In this document: positions 25,440 through 34,045 of the stretch, piece after piece
How positions within the stretch are numbered: the first letter of the stretch is position 1
Layout of the letters: every line of letters starts with the position of its first letter
Assembly: GCF_902497855.1 (NCBI RefSeq)
Contig: NZ_CABVHU010000023.1
Location: 1-64,000, forward strand
Origin: Pseudomonas fluorescens
Lineage (GTDB): Bacteria; Pseudomonadota; Gammaproteobacteria; Pseudomonadales; Pseudomonadaceae
DNA: 64,000 nt
Reading direction: 5' to 3'
Notes under the pieces: model-generated
What the model was told of the DNA's origin: nothing
The model's input: the letters and a program-made list of their open reading frames with translations, nothing else
Databases searched by the model: none
Made by a program: the position numbers and the translations under genes

Positions 25440-26495
25440 ATGGCAGTTTTACATCCACTTGAATGTTATCTGCTGGAAAGCTTCAGCGCCCCCGAGCACT
25501 TCGCGGCCACCCGCGATGCCATCATCGACTGGATTGACGCCCACGAAGCGGCCTACGCCCGCTTGCAATTCCAACTCGATCCACGCCAGCGCAACAAACC
25601 GCAATGGCAGCAAGGTGATGTGGTCTGGGGCAGCCGCGTGTTGCCCAATATCCGTCCTGATAGAGACTTCTACATCAAAGCCTATATTCATCGGGTGAAC
25701 AATGACCCGCTGGCATTCAAGGCCGGCCGCTCCATGAAGTCCAATAATCGAGGCATGAGTGAGTTCTGGGATGGTTGGATGTTGGAGCAAGAACGACAGT
25801 GCATATCGCTTTTACGAGACGAGGCGACTAAGTTGGATAAACGATTAGGGGCCACTGTCGGGGGACATTGGGATGAAGGTCATTTGACTTATAACGGACA
25901 AGACCGGGTCTTTCGATTGACTGAGTTGCCTCAGCGTATTCCGCGCTACGAACTGGATTTAAGCGTGCGTATTGAAAAGGATGAGCGCCCCAAACATATT
26001 GGTATTTATTTGCCGGATGTGGATTTTGCAGCTGCACACTTACTGTATCCCACCGAATGGACTGAGGGAGGACAACAAGTTCGGCGTGGGGTAAGGCGTA
26101 GTACATGGGTCAATCCTGATACTGGCAAGCGTGATTACGACTGGAATGAAAGTGAGTTGGTCGAAACTGGTTGGACACTGATCCGCCGCGTAGAAGACGA
26201 ATTCATCGACGTACCTGAACGAGGCTTCTTCCCCAAGGGTGAACCGGACGAACTGTACACCTGGCCCGAGCGCGAAGCGCAGTTCATCAGACAGGATAAT
26301 GTTTTTATCACGGCGCTGTCGGGAGAGCCTGCAAGCCACACCGGTAAATGGTCGATTTTCGGCCGTAAGGGCTTTGAATACCTTGACCTGAAAAAAGGCC
26401 AGCGCTTGCCGCATAAGGACGAGCAGTCGGTGAAGTGGACTCTGATCGCACGAGCTGATGGCGGGTCGTGTACCGAGCCTAAGGGGAAGTCTTGA
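25440..26495 (+). CDS. Paralogue 1 of a tandem pair, candidate immunity or adaptor protein
   Basis: This 351-residue soluble protein has no signal peptide or membrane segment. It begins MAVLHPLECYLLESFSAPEH and ends in a region nearly identical to the next gene (WSIFGRKGFEYLDLKKGQRL). It starts 1 bp after the effector stop with GGAG upstream, so it is translationally linked to it. I do not recognise the family. A cytoplasmic protein encoded directly behind a putative NAD-targeting toxin is most simply its immunity protein; a loading adaptor is the alternative. Confidence 0.6.
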   Translation: MAVLHPLECYLLESFSAPEHFAATRDAIIDWIDAHEAAYARLQFQLDPRQRNKPQWQQGDVVWGSRVLPNIRPDRDFYIKAYIHRVNNDPLAFKAGRSMKSNNRGMSEFWDGWMLEQERQCISLLRDEATKLDKRLGATVGGHWDEGHLTYNGQDRVFRLTELPQRIPRYELDLSVRIEKDERPKHIGIYLPDVDFAAAHLLYPTEWTEGGQQVRRGVRRSTWVNPDTGKRDYDWNESELVETGWTLIRRVEDEFIDVPERGFFPKGEPDELYTWPEREAQFIRQDNVFITALSGEPASHTGKWSIFGRKGFEYLDLKKGQRLPHKDEQSVKWTLIARADGGSCTEPKGKS

Positions 26496-26496
26496 A

Positions 26497-27543
26497 ATGG
26501 CCGTTTTGCATCCGCTTGAATGCTATCTGCTGGAAAGCTACAGCTCCCCCGAGCACTTCGCGGCTACCCGCGATGCAATCATCGACTGGATTGACGCCCA
26601 CGGAAAGGCCTACGCTCGCTCGCAACACCAACTCGACCCGCGCCAGCGCAACAAACCGCAATGGCAGCAAGGCGATGTCGTCTGGGGAAGCCGCGTGCTG
26701 CCCAATATCCGTCCAGATCGGGATTTTTACATCAAAGCCTATATTCAGCGGGTCAACAATGACCCGCTGGCATTCAAGGCAGGTCACGCCATGAACTCCA
26801 ACAACCATGGAATTAGAGAGCTCTGGGACGGGTGGATGACCGAGGAAGAACAACAGCGCATCTCGCTAACGCAAGATCGGGCTACGAAGCTGGACTCTCG
26901 GTTAGGAGCAACAACCCAGGGGGAGTGGCGTGAAGGTAACTTGACCTATACCGGCCAAGGCGGTCTGTATGAGGTGGCAGAACTACCCCGACGCATCCCT
27001 CGCTATGAATTGGATACCAGTGTACGGATCGAGAAAGACGAGGCAGCTACGCAGATAGGGATCTATCTACCGGATGTGGATTTCGCAGCAGCTCGCCTGT
27101 TATATCCCATCAAATTCGAGGGTGGTGTCAGGGTCTTTCAAGGAATCAGACGTCACGAATATGTCTGCGAGACCACAGGCAAGCGTGATTATAGCTGGAA
27201 GGAAAACCAATGGACTGAAACCGGTTGGACACTGATCCGCCGCGTAGAAGACGAATTCATCGATGTACCCGAACGAGGCTTCTTCCCCAAAGGTGAACCG
27301 GACGAACTGTACACCTGGCCCGAGCGCGAAGCGCAGTTCATCAGACGGGATAGTGTCTTTATCACGGCTATGTCGGGAGAGCCCGCAAGCCACACCGGCA
27401 AATGGTCGATCTTCGGCCGTAAGGGCTTTGAATATCTCGACCTGAAAAAAGGCCAGCGCCTTCCGCACAAGGACGAGCAGTCCGTGAAGTGGACGTTGAT
27501 CCAGCGTGCCGATGGTGGCTCATGCACGGAGGCACATCCATGA
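26497..27543 (+). CDS. Paralogue 2 of the tandem pair, candidate immunity or adaptor protein
   Basis: This 348-residue protein has the same architecture as its upstream neighbour: N- and C-terminal thirds almost identical, middle third (about 110-235) clearly diverged. It starts 1 bp after the previous stop and its own stop overlaps the PAAR start (ATGA). Variation concentrated in the middle suggests that this part determines specificity, as in duplicated immunity genes that track changing toxins. The function is inferred from context. Confidence 0.6.
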   Translation: MAVLHPLECYLLESYSSPEHFAATRDAIIDWIDAHGKAYARSQHQLDPRQRNKPQWQQGDVVWGSRVLPNIRPDRDFYIKAYIQRVNNDPLAFKAGHAMNSNNHGIRELWDGWMTEEEQQRISLTQDRATKLDSRLGATTQGEWREGNLTYTGQGGLYEVAELPRRIPRYELDTSVRIEKDEAATQIGIYLPDVDFAAARLLYPIKFEGGVRVFQGIRRHEYVCETTGKRDYSWKENQWTETGWTLIRRVEDEFIDVPERGFFPKGEPDELYTWPEREAQFIRRDSVFITAMSGEPASHTGKWSIFGRKGFEYLDLKKGQRLPHKDEQSVKWTLIQRADGGSCTEAHP

Positions 27544-27797
27544 AAGGAATTATCAGAATCGGCGACAGCACCACCAACGGCGGTGCTGTGCTATCAGGCG
27601 CCACGGGGATGCGCTTTGGCGGTATCGGCGTGGCCCGTCAAGGTGATCCGGTCCGGTGCGGTAAACACGGTCCGACAATAATTAGCGAGGGGCATCCTAC
27701 CTTTCGTAACAACGGCATCCCCGTCGCCTTTCATGGGCATGTGTGCGCCTGTGGCTGTGCCTTGGTTTCGTCCTTGCCCAACGCGACGGCGAGCTGA
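27540..27797 (+). CDS. PAAR-domain type VI spike tip protein
   Basis: This 85-residue protein is a complete PAAR domain: GIIRIGDSTTNGGAVLSG, GDPVRCGKHGPTII, and the histidine/cysteine metal site FHGHVCACGCALVS. PAAR proteins cap the VgrG trimer and help load effectors. The ATG overlaps the stop of the preceding gene, so coupling is expected. It has no toxin extension, so it most likely serves VgrG and the neighbouring effector. Confidence 0.92.
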   Translation: MKGIIRIGDSTTNGGAVLSGATGMRFGGIGVARQGDPVRCGKHGPTIISEGHPTFRNNGIPVAFHGHVCACGCALVSSLPNATAS

Positions 27798-27801
27798 TTT
27801 T

Positions 27802-29040
27802 ATGCCGGTCAAATTGTACGAGGTACCGCCTGAACTGACCCCGCCACCGGCCCCCCGTGTATGGCGTTGGCTGGTTTTGCTGCCGGTGTTACTGCTGCTG
27901 GGTCTCGGGCTGACGTTGTGGTTGGGAGGTGACGCCTTGACTCAGCGTCCGCGCCTGCTTTGGCAGATCGGGCTTGGGGCACCCATGGCGATCTGGTTTG
28001 TCCTGGGCTTGATCCGTGCATTGGTGTATCTCGGCCAATTGAGCGTGACTGACGGCTGGAACGACGAGCGTGAAGCGGACCTGGTTCAGAAAATGCGTCA
28101 GGGGCGTCGCTCGCAGCAAGTGCTGGCGGTGAGTTTGCATACCGCATTGCGGGAACCGGGAGCGCACGATGGCGAGGCGCAGCGGGAAGTTTTGCTCGAC
28201 GCGCACAAGGCCTTACGTGTCCAGGCTGCCTGGCAACCCTGTGAAGAGGGCATTCGCCACAGTCGCTTGGCGGTCGAACAGGGCGAAATGCCTGAGGCGG
28301 TGCTGCGCAGGGTATTGCGGCAAGTATTAAGTGATCTCGCCCGGGTGCTGCAAGCGCTGCCCGAGGACAAGCCGCTGGCTTTGTTGCTGGAAATGGACAC
28401 CATCGTTTCCGAGGAAAACCTCAACGGACTGTGGCAGGACGTCTGGTCCGAGTCCGGTATACGCCAGACGGTCACACGACTTGAAGGCCGCGGGCTGGCA
28501 GCGGTGGATGGCTGGCTGGATCAGCGTATCCGCGAACAGACGCTGTTGCTGGTGGTGGCGTTTCAGGTTGCGCCGGCGCAAGCGGAAGATACAGCCGAAG
28601 CGGTGGTGGGTTTGCTCTTGGGTAACCGCCTGACGCAAACCACGCTGGAGCCGCTGGCTTATCTGCATCGTCCGGAACCGGTGCGCACGCCGACCTCCGA
28701 AGGTGTGCTCTATGCCACTCACCAAGCCCTCGACTGGGTCCCGGTGGAGGCGGCGTCGATTCGGCATGCCTGGTGCGTCGGAAGCGATGCCCAGCGTGCT
28801 TCGGCGATCACCACGGCGATCAGCGACGTCGCGATGCCGTTGAAGGTTGAACAGGGGTTGCACGACCTCGACTCCATTCTGGGCAATCCAGGTTGCGCGA
28901 CACCCTGGGTAGCGATTGCTGCCGCAGTGGAGTCGATCCGCGACGAGGGGGAGCCACACTTCATTTTCAGTGGGGATAGCACCGCCGACGCATGGTTGTG
29001 GTGCTCGGCCGTCATGCCCCCCTCTCCGAATCAGGAATAA
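27802..29040 (+). CDS. Membrane-anchored hypothetical protein of the type VI island
   Basis: This 412-residue protein has two membrane helices near the N-terminus (about 22-42 and 53-72) and a large soluble domain (about 90-412). No family is recognised. It sits between PAAR and the TssM-like gene with gaps of 4 and 7 bp, so the three are probably one transcript. An accessory or adaptor role in loading or delivering the island's effectors is possible; the accessory protein Tla3 of the P. aeruginosa vgrG2b island is a positional parallel, but I cannot show homology. Confidence 0.65.
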   Translation: MPVKLYEVPPELTPPPAPRVWRWLVLLPVLLLLGLGLTLWLGGDALTQRPRLLWQIGLGAPMAIWFVLGLIRALVYLGQLSVTDGWNDEREADLVQKMRQGRRSQQVLAVSLHTALREPGAHDGEAQREVLLDAHKALRVQAAWQPCEEGIRHSRLAVEQGEMPEAVLRRVLRQVLSDLARVLQALPEDKPLALLLEMDTIVSEENLNGLWQDVWSESGIRQTVTRLEGRGLAAVDGWLDQRIREQTLLLVVAFQVAPAQAEDTAEAVVGLLLGNRLTQTTLEPLAYLHRPEPVRTPTSEGVLYATHQALDWVPVEAASIRHAWCVGSDAQRASAITTAISDVAMPLKVEQGLHDLDSILGNPGCATPWVAIAAAVESIRDEGEPHFIFSGDSTADAWLWCSAVMPPSPNQE

Positions 29041-29047
29041 ATAGCTG

Positions 29048-32000
29048 ATGCGCAATAGTCGTTCGATAGGGTTGTGGATAGCGCTCGTGGTCATTGTGTT
29101 CGGAGTGAGCCTGTGTCTGCTGATCGGGTGGCGACCCGAGTGGTTGGGGATCCAGCCGGAGACGACAGAGCAAACGCTGGGGTGGTGGGGCACGATCAGT
29201 CTGATCTTGCTGGTGTTGGCACTGGCCGGTGGTTACTTGTTGATGGGCCTGAAGATGGGACGCGTCTCTTTTCGGCAGCAGAAAGGAGATGACCGCGCCA
29301 TTTCGGCTCCTGCGCCTGCCACTGAAAACAAGGCGGACTCCTTTTCGGAATCGACGCTACGAGATCATCTCTACCGCAATCACGGTCCCTTCTGGCGCCG
29401 CAGAGTCCGCCTACTGCTAGTCGTCGGCGAACCTGACCAGATCCGGGCCATCGCACCGGAACTTACCCAAAAAAACTGGATGGAAGGCCAAGACACCGTC
29501 CTGATCTGGGGCGGCAGCGTGCAGGGCAATGTGGAGGACGCGCCCTTTGCCCAGTACCGCCGCCTGAACCGCTGGCGGGGCCTCGACGGCGTGATCTGGG
29601 CCCTCAACAAAGACCAGTCCAGCGACGCCGCCGCAATGGGCGCCGGCGTGCGCTACCTGCAATCCCTGGCCCGCCACCTGCACTGGCAGCTGCCGCTGTA
29701 CCTGTGGCAGGTTTGCTACAGTGAGTGGCCGCAGCCCAAGCGCACGACCCAGCCGGTCGGTTGCCTGCTGCCCGCCCGCGCCACCGCCGTGGACCTGGAA
29801 ACCGCCCTTGACCAGCTGATCCTGCCCTTGCGCCAATCAGGCTGGGCGCAAATCAAAACCGACATGAAACACGACTTCCTGCTGCGCCTGTCGCGCGATC
29901 TGCAGGCCGAAGGCATTGCCCGCTGGCGCCAGGCGCTCGCGCCGCTGTTCGGCGAATTCGCCCGCGGTCTGCCGCTGCGCGGGCTGTGGTTCAGCCTGCC
30001 ATTGCCTGAACACCAGGACCACGCGGCGCACCATTGGCCGATCGACCCGGCCTGGCAGGGCGTGCTCGAGGACAAGGCCGTGCACAGTCACCGTTTGCGC
30101 CGGCACCCCCTGCGCATCGGCTCGGCGGTGGTGATAGGCCTGGCGCTGGTGTGGGGCGCCGGCCTGCTGCTGTCCTTCGCCACCCAGCGCGTGCAGATTG
30201 CCCAGGTGCAAAGCGCGCTGGTAGCCCTCGAACAAGCCGGGCAGGGCGACGCCCAACTGCTGGCCCTCAACGACCTGATGCGCGAACTGGCGCGCCTGGA
30301 CTACCGCGCCGAACACGGCGCCCCCTGGTACCAGCGCTTCGGCCTGAACCAGAACCAGAACCTGCTGGAAAAAGTCCAACCGATCTATGTCGAAGCCAAC
30401 CAGCGCCTGCTGCGCGACCCGGCCGTCGCCAACCTGCAGGCCAAACTCACCGCCCTGATCAAACTGCCCCCGGGCAGCCCCGAACGCGCCCAACGCGCGC
30501 GGCAGGCCTACGACCAGCTCAAGGCCTACCTGATGCTGGCGCACCCGGAAAAAACCGATGCGGCGTTCCTGACCAAGACGCTGATCGACGCCGAACCCAC
30601 CCGCGCCGGAATAGCGCCAGGTGTATGGCAAGGCCTGTCACCAAACCTGTGGCAGTTCTACACCGAGCACCTGGCGGCGCACCCCGAGTGGCGCATCGAG
30701 GCCAACCCCAAGCTGGTCGCCCAAGCCCGGCAAGTACTGCTCGGCCAGCTGGGCCAGCGCAATGCCGAAACCAGCCTCTATCAACAGGTGTTAGCGGGGG
30801 CGGCCAACCATGCCCCGGCCTTGAGCCTGGCGCAGATGGTCGGCGACACCGAGGCCGGCGCGCTGTTCAGCAGCAAGGCCAGCGTCCCCGGCGTGTTCAC
30901 CCGCCAGGCCTGGGAAGGGCAGGTGCGCCAGGCCATCGATGCCATCGCCGACGCGCGGCGCGAGGAAATCGACTGGGTGCTCAGCGACCACCCCGCCGAG
31001 CTCGATGCCGACCTGACCCCGGACGTGCTGCGGGCGCGCCTCACGCAACGCTACTTCGAGGACTACGCCAGCGCCTGGCTGGATTTTCTCAACCGCCTGC
31101 GCTGGCAGCCGGCCGCTAGCCTGGGCGAAGTGATCGATCAACTGACGCTGATGAGCGACGTGCGCCAGTCGCCGCTGATCGCGCTGATGAACACCCTGGC
31201 CTACCAGGGCCAGGCCGGCGTGCGCGGCCAGGCGTTGGCCGAGTCGCTGATGCAGTCCGCGCAGAAGCTGGTCGGCCAGGCCCCGGTGCCGGCGATCGAC
31301 CAGCAGCTGCAGGGGCCAAGCGGTCCACTGGACGCCACCTTCGGCCCGTTGCTGGCGCTGCTGGGCAAAGACGCTGAAGGCAGCGGCGACAGTGACCGCT
31401 TGAGCCTGCAGGCCTTCCTCAACCGTGTCACCCGGGTGCGCCTGAAACTGCAGCAAGTGCACAACGCGCCCGACCCGCAGGCCATGACCCAGGCCTTGGC
31501 GCAGAGCGTGTTCCAGGGCAAGAACGTCGAACTCACCGACACCCAGGCCTACGGCAGCCTGCTCGCCGCGAGCCTCGGCGCGGAGTGGGGCCAGGTCGGC
31601 GAAACGCTGTTGGTGCAGCCGCTGGACCAGGCCTGGCAGCGGGTGCTGCAACCCTCGGCGGCGGGCCTCAACCGCCAGTGGCAACGCGCGATCGTCAGCG
31701 ACTGGCACAGCGCCTTCGCCGGCCGTTTCCCCTTCGCCGCCACCAGCAGCGACGCCTCCTTGCCGATGCTGGGGCAGATGATCCGCGCCGACTCCGGGCG
31801 CATCGACCAGTTCCTGCAGCAGCAACTGGGTGGCGTATTGCGCCGGGAAGGCAGCCGCTGGGTGGCCGATCCGCGGCACAGCCAGGGCTTGCGGTTCAAC
31901 CCGCAATTCCTCAGCGCGATCAACCAGCTCAGCCACCTGGCCGACGTGCTCTACACCGACGGCGGCATGGGCCTGAGTTTCGAACTGCGCGGCAAAGCGG

Positions 32001-32416
32001 TGCGCGACGTGGTGCAAACCACCTTCGTGCTCAATGGCGAGAAACACGAATACTTCAACCAGAAGGAAAGCTGGCAGCGCTTCAGCTGGCCCGGCTTCAG
32101 CAGCCACCCGGGTACCAGCCTGACCTGGACCAGCGTGCAGGCCAGTGAACGGCTGTTCGGTGACTACGAAGGCACCTGGGGCCTGATCCGCCTGCTGGAA
32201 AAAGCCCGGGTCACCCCGCTGAACGACAGCGACAGCCTGCACCGCCTGCAGCTCAAGGCCCCGGACGGCCTGGAGCTGACCTGGAACCTGCGCACGGAGC
32301 TGGGCGCGGGGCCGTTGGCGCTGCTGAAGTTGCGGGGGTTCACCTTGCCCCAGCAGATCTTTCTCAGTGAAAGCGAGGGGGCGGTGCCTGGTGCGCAGAA
32401 GAGGAGGGGCAAATGA
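29048..32416 (+). CDS. Orphan TssM/IcmF-like type VI membrane protein, Walker A motif degenerate
   Basis: This 1122-residue protein has membrane helices at about 10-28, 48-67 and 360-380, then a long periplasmic part like the IcmF-related and DUF1215 regions of TssM. In TssM proteins the segment after the second helix carries a Walker A loop GxxGxGKT. Here the matching place reads LLLVVGEPDQIRA (residues 123-134), lacking the GK(T/S), so nucleotide binding is unlikely. No other core genes (tssBCEFGHJKL) are in the window, so it must act with a T6SS encoded elsewhere or as an island-specific helper. The 3' two thirds are GC-rich and the 5' end AT-richer, like a join between DNA of different origin. 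The stop overlaps the next ATG. Confidence 0.8.
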   Translation: MRNSRSIGLWIALVVIVFGVSLCLLIGWRPEWLGIQPETTEQTLGWWGTISLILLVLALAGGYLLMGLKMGRVSFRQQKGDDRAISAPAPATENKADSFSESTLRDHLYRNHGPFWRRRVRLLLVVGEPDQIRAIAPELTQKNWMEGQDTVLIWGGSVQGNVEDAPFAQYRRLNRWRGLDGVIWALNKDQSSDAAAMGAGVRYLQSLARHLHWQLPLYLWQVCYSEWPQPKRTTQPVGCLLPARATAVDLETALDQLILPLRQSGWAQIKTDMKHDFLLRLSRDLQAEGIARWRQALAPLFGEFARGLPLRGLWFSLPLPEHQDHAAHHWPIDPAWQGVLEDKAVHSHRLRRHPLRIGSAVVIGLALVWGAGLLLSFATQRVQIAQVQSALVALEQAGQGDAQLLALNDLMRELARLDYRAEHGAPWYQRFGLNQNQNLLEKVQPIYVEANQRLLRDPAVANLQAKLTALIKLPPGSPERAQRARQAYDQLKAYLMLAHPEKTDAAFLTKTLIDAEPTRAGIAPGVWQGLSPNLWQFYTEHLAAHPEWRIEANPKLVAQARQVLLGQLGQRNAETSLYQQVLAGAANHAPALSLAQMVGDTEAGALFSSKASVPGVFTRQAWEGQVRQAIDAIADARREEIDWVLSDHPAELDADLTPDVLRARLTQRYFEDYASAWLDFLNRLRWQPAASLGEVIDQLTLMSDVRQSPLIALMNTLAYQGQAGVRGQALAESLMQSAQKLVGQAPVPAIDQQLQGPSGPLDATFGPLLALLGKDAEGSGDSDRLSLQAFLNRVTRVRLKLQQVHNAPDPQAMTQALAQSVFQGKNVELTDTQAYGSLLAASLGAEWGQVGETLLVQPLDQAWQRVLQPSAAGLNRQWQRAIVSDWHSAFAGRFPFAATSSDASLPMLGQMIRADSGRIDQFLQQQLGGVLRREGSRWVADPRHSQGLRFNPQFLSAINQLSHLADVLYTDGGMGLSFELRGKAVRDVVQTTFVLNGEKHEYFNQKESWQRFSWPGFSSHPGTSLTWTSVQASERLFGDYEGTWGLIRLLEKARVTPLNDSDSLHRLQLKAPDGLELTWNLRTELGAGPLALLKLRGFTLPQQIFLSESEGAVPGAQKRRGK

Positions 32417-32475
32417 ATGTTCCGCCAGAAAAAACCAGCGCAGCACTGATCAACTTCTATCCTGAACGTGTCTAG
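32413..32475 (+). pseudogene. Start of a further type VI island gene, cut by an IS remnant
   Basis: ATG at 32413 overlaps the TssM-like stop (ATGA) and opens MNVPPEKTSAALINFYP. After this codon run the sequence changes into the end of an IS3-type element at about 32463, and a stop follows at once. The overlap shows that this was the next gene of the operon; too little remains to name it. Confidence 0.55.
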
Positions 32476-32603
32476 TCCTGAAATAGATTTACACCTGTTT
32501 CACCGCATCGGGCGTTTTGTATTTCAAGGACAAGTGCGGGCGCTCCTGGTTGTAGATCAGGATCGCCTGGCCCAGGCCTTTCATGTCGGTCCCCGATCGG
32601 CAT
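32463..32603 (-). mobile_element. IS3-family remnant: C-terminus of OrfB transposase
   Basis: On the minus strand the frame ending at TAA 32489-32491 encodes GLGQAILIYNQERPHLSLKY followed by KTPDAVKQV, the typical C-terminus of IS3-family OrfB integrases (YNxxRPHxxLxxxTP). An element-end-like sequence TGAACGTGTCTAGTCCTGAA lies outside it. Homology stops near 32603, where an in-frame stop appears, so only the last 35-40 codons remain. Confidence 0.75.
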
Positions 32604-32737
32604 TAATAAAATGGAGATCGAATTGCTTGAGCACCCGTTTGTCTTGGCATGCCTATTCGTCGCTGGAATGTCGTGGATCGCTGTTACGGTCCTGGTGGTG
32701 CATCCATGAGGGCGGTGTCCCTATGAGCTATTCCAGG

Positions 32738-33619
32738 TTACCAGCCATAAGCTGATGTCCCCATCGCACCGCTCATACTGTCTAGCGAGGGCTGTCTACT
32801 TCTCGAACTTTTTATGCGCAGCTCAAGGAAGAACTCCACATGCCCTCTGGGACTGCCCGGCAATGGCCAAGCGTCGACCTTTAGGGCGATTGCCTGAAAG
32901 GCTTGAGCACACTTGGAGCGAGGAAAATTTTCGTAGATGGCCCGCTGCTTCTGCACGGCCTTGCGCACGTTCTCGTCGTATGGCACCGCACCGACGTATT
33001 GCAAGGTGACATCGTCGAGGAAGTGCTCAGTGACTTTGCTCAACTTGGCAAACAAGTTGCGTCCTTCCTGCGGGCTCTGCGCCATATTTGCCAGTACCCG
33101 GAAGTGGTTCATTCCGTAATCACGATTAAACAGTTTGATCAGCGCGTAGGCATCAGTGATCGAGGTCGGCTCGTCACAGACCACCAGCAACACTTCCTGC
33201 GCCGCCCGGACAAAGCTGACCACTGAACTACCGATGCCCGCAGCGGTATCAATCACCAGCACATCGAGACTGTCACCGATTTCACTGAAGGCCTGTATCA
33301 GGCCTGCGTGCTGCGCTGGAGACAAATTTACCATGCTCTGGAGGCCTGAAGCCGCGGGGACGATTCGCACCCCGCCCGGCCCCCGCATCAGTACGTCGGA
33401 TAGAGTACAGCGGCCTTCGATTAAATCGGCAAGCGTGTACCGCGGTAAAAGTCCCAATAGGGCATCGATATTCGCCAGGCCAAGATCGCCATCCAGCAAT
33501 ACGACTCGCCTTCCAAGTTCCGCCAACGCCAATGACAGATTCACAGCCACAGTTGTCTTGCCAACGCCACCCTTACCACCGGTTACGGCGATAACCTGTA
33601 CAGCATGCACACCATCCAT
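32738..33619 (-). CDS. FleN/FlhG-like MinD-type ATPase, orphan paralogue with altered C-terminus
   Basis: This 293-residue protein has the deviant Walker A motif GGKGGVGKTT, LLDGDLGLANIDALLG and IDTAAGIGSSVVSF, closely matching Pseudomonas FleN, which limits flagellar number by opposing FleQ. True fleN sits in the flagellar cluster beside flhF and fliA; no flagellar gene is present here. After GHVEFFLE the last 27 residues no longer look like FleN and are encoded by scrap DNA next to the IS remnant, so the 3' end is probably replaced. It may be a second, possibly non-functional copy. Activity cannot be judged. Confidence 0.75.
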   Translation of the reverse strand: MDGVHAVQVIAVTGGKGGVGKTTVAVNLSLALAELGRRVVLLDGDLGLANIDALLGLLPRYTLADLIEGRCTLSDVLMRGPGGVRIVPAASGLQSMVNLSPAQHAGLIQAFSEIGDSLDVLVIDTAAGIGSSVVSFVRAAQEVLLVVCDEPTSITDAYALIKLFNRDYGMNHFRVLANMAQSPQEGRNLFAKLSKVTEHFLDDVTLQYVGAVPYDENVRKAVQKQRAIYENFPRSKCAQAFQAIALKVDAWPLPGSPRGHVEFFLELRIKSSRSRQPSLDSMSGAMGTSAYGW

Positions 33620-33660
33620 GTTATTGACTTCCTTCCCTGTGCAACGTGTGCGAGTAGTCG

Positions 33661-33909
33661 CTAACTAGTCCCTGGTACGCGATGGTAACTGAAAAGTGCA
33701 GGCACATGGCCCCTAGCTATCACAGGGCCATCGGCTCGATGTGACACGCTCAGGTCGGCCAATTGTTTTCCTGTAGCGCCAGGCGTCGACTTCAGGGCTT
33801 CCGCCTCGTCTGGGCATACGCTGTTCCCGATCAGCCGCACCGGGTCGGTCTTGCTGGTGTGGAGTCGGTTGAGGTTTGTCTTGGCCAACCGCTGATCTGG
33901 CTTAGCGAG
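33661..33909 (-). pseudogene. Possible remnant of a phage-type DNA methyltransferase C-terminus
   Basis: One minus-strand frame reads TDPVRLIGNSVCPDEAEALK, resembling the C-terminal motif (R-x-x-GNSVCPP-x-AEALV) of phage-type cytosine DNA methyltransferases. Flanking residues are not recognisable and no start or catalytic motif is present. With the IS fragment and the odd fleN copy, it suggests a decayed mobile region between the type VI island and galU. Confidence 0.4.
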
Positions 33910-33992
33910 TGCGCGGTGTTGCCAACACGATGAGCCGGGGGGACGATCTTGCGCTTGCCGGCGGCGGAACCGTTCTTTTTTTCTGAACGCAC

Positions 33993-34022
33993 ATAAAAAA
34001 GCCACCTGCGAAGGTGGCTTTT
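33993..34022 (-). terminator. Intrinsic terminator after galU
   Basis: On the minus strand GCCACCTTCGCAGGTGGC (34001-34018) is followed by TTTTTTATG, 24 bp past the galU stop. Confidence 0.88.
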
Positions 34023-34045
34023 CAATACAAGCAGCTCAGGACCTA

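Noticed and set aside
30791..32446. 551-codon frame antisense to the TssM-like gene
   Set aside because: Antisense shadow of GC-rich coding sequence; composition dominated by Q, L, A, G, H.
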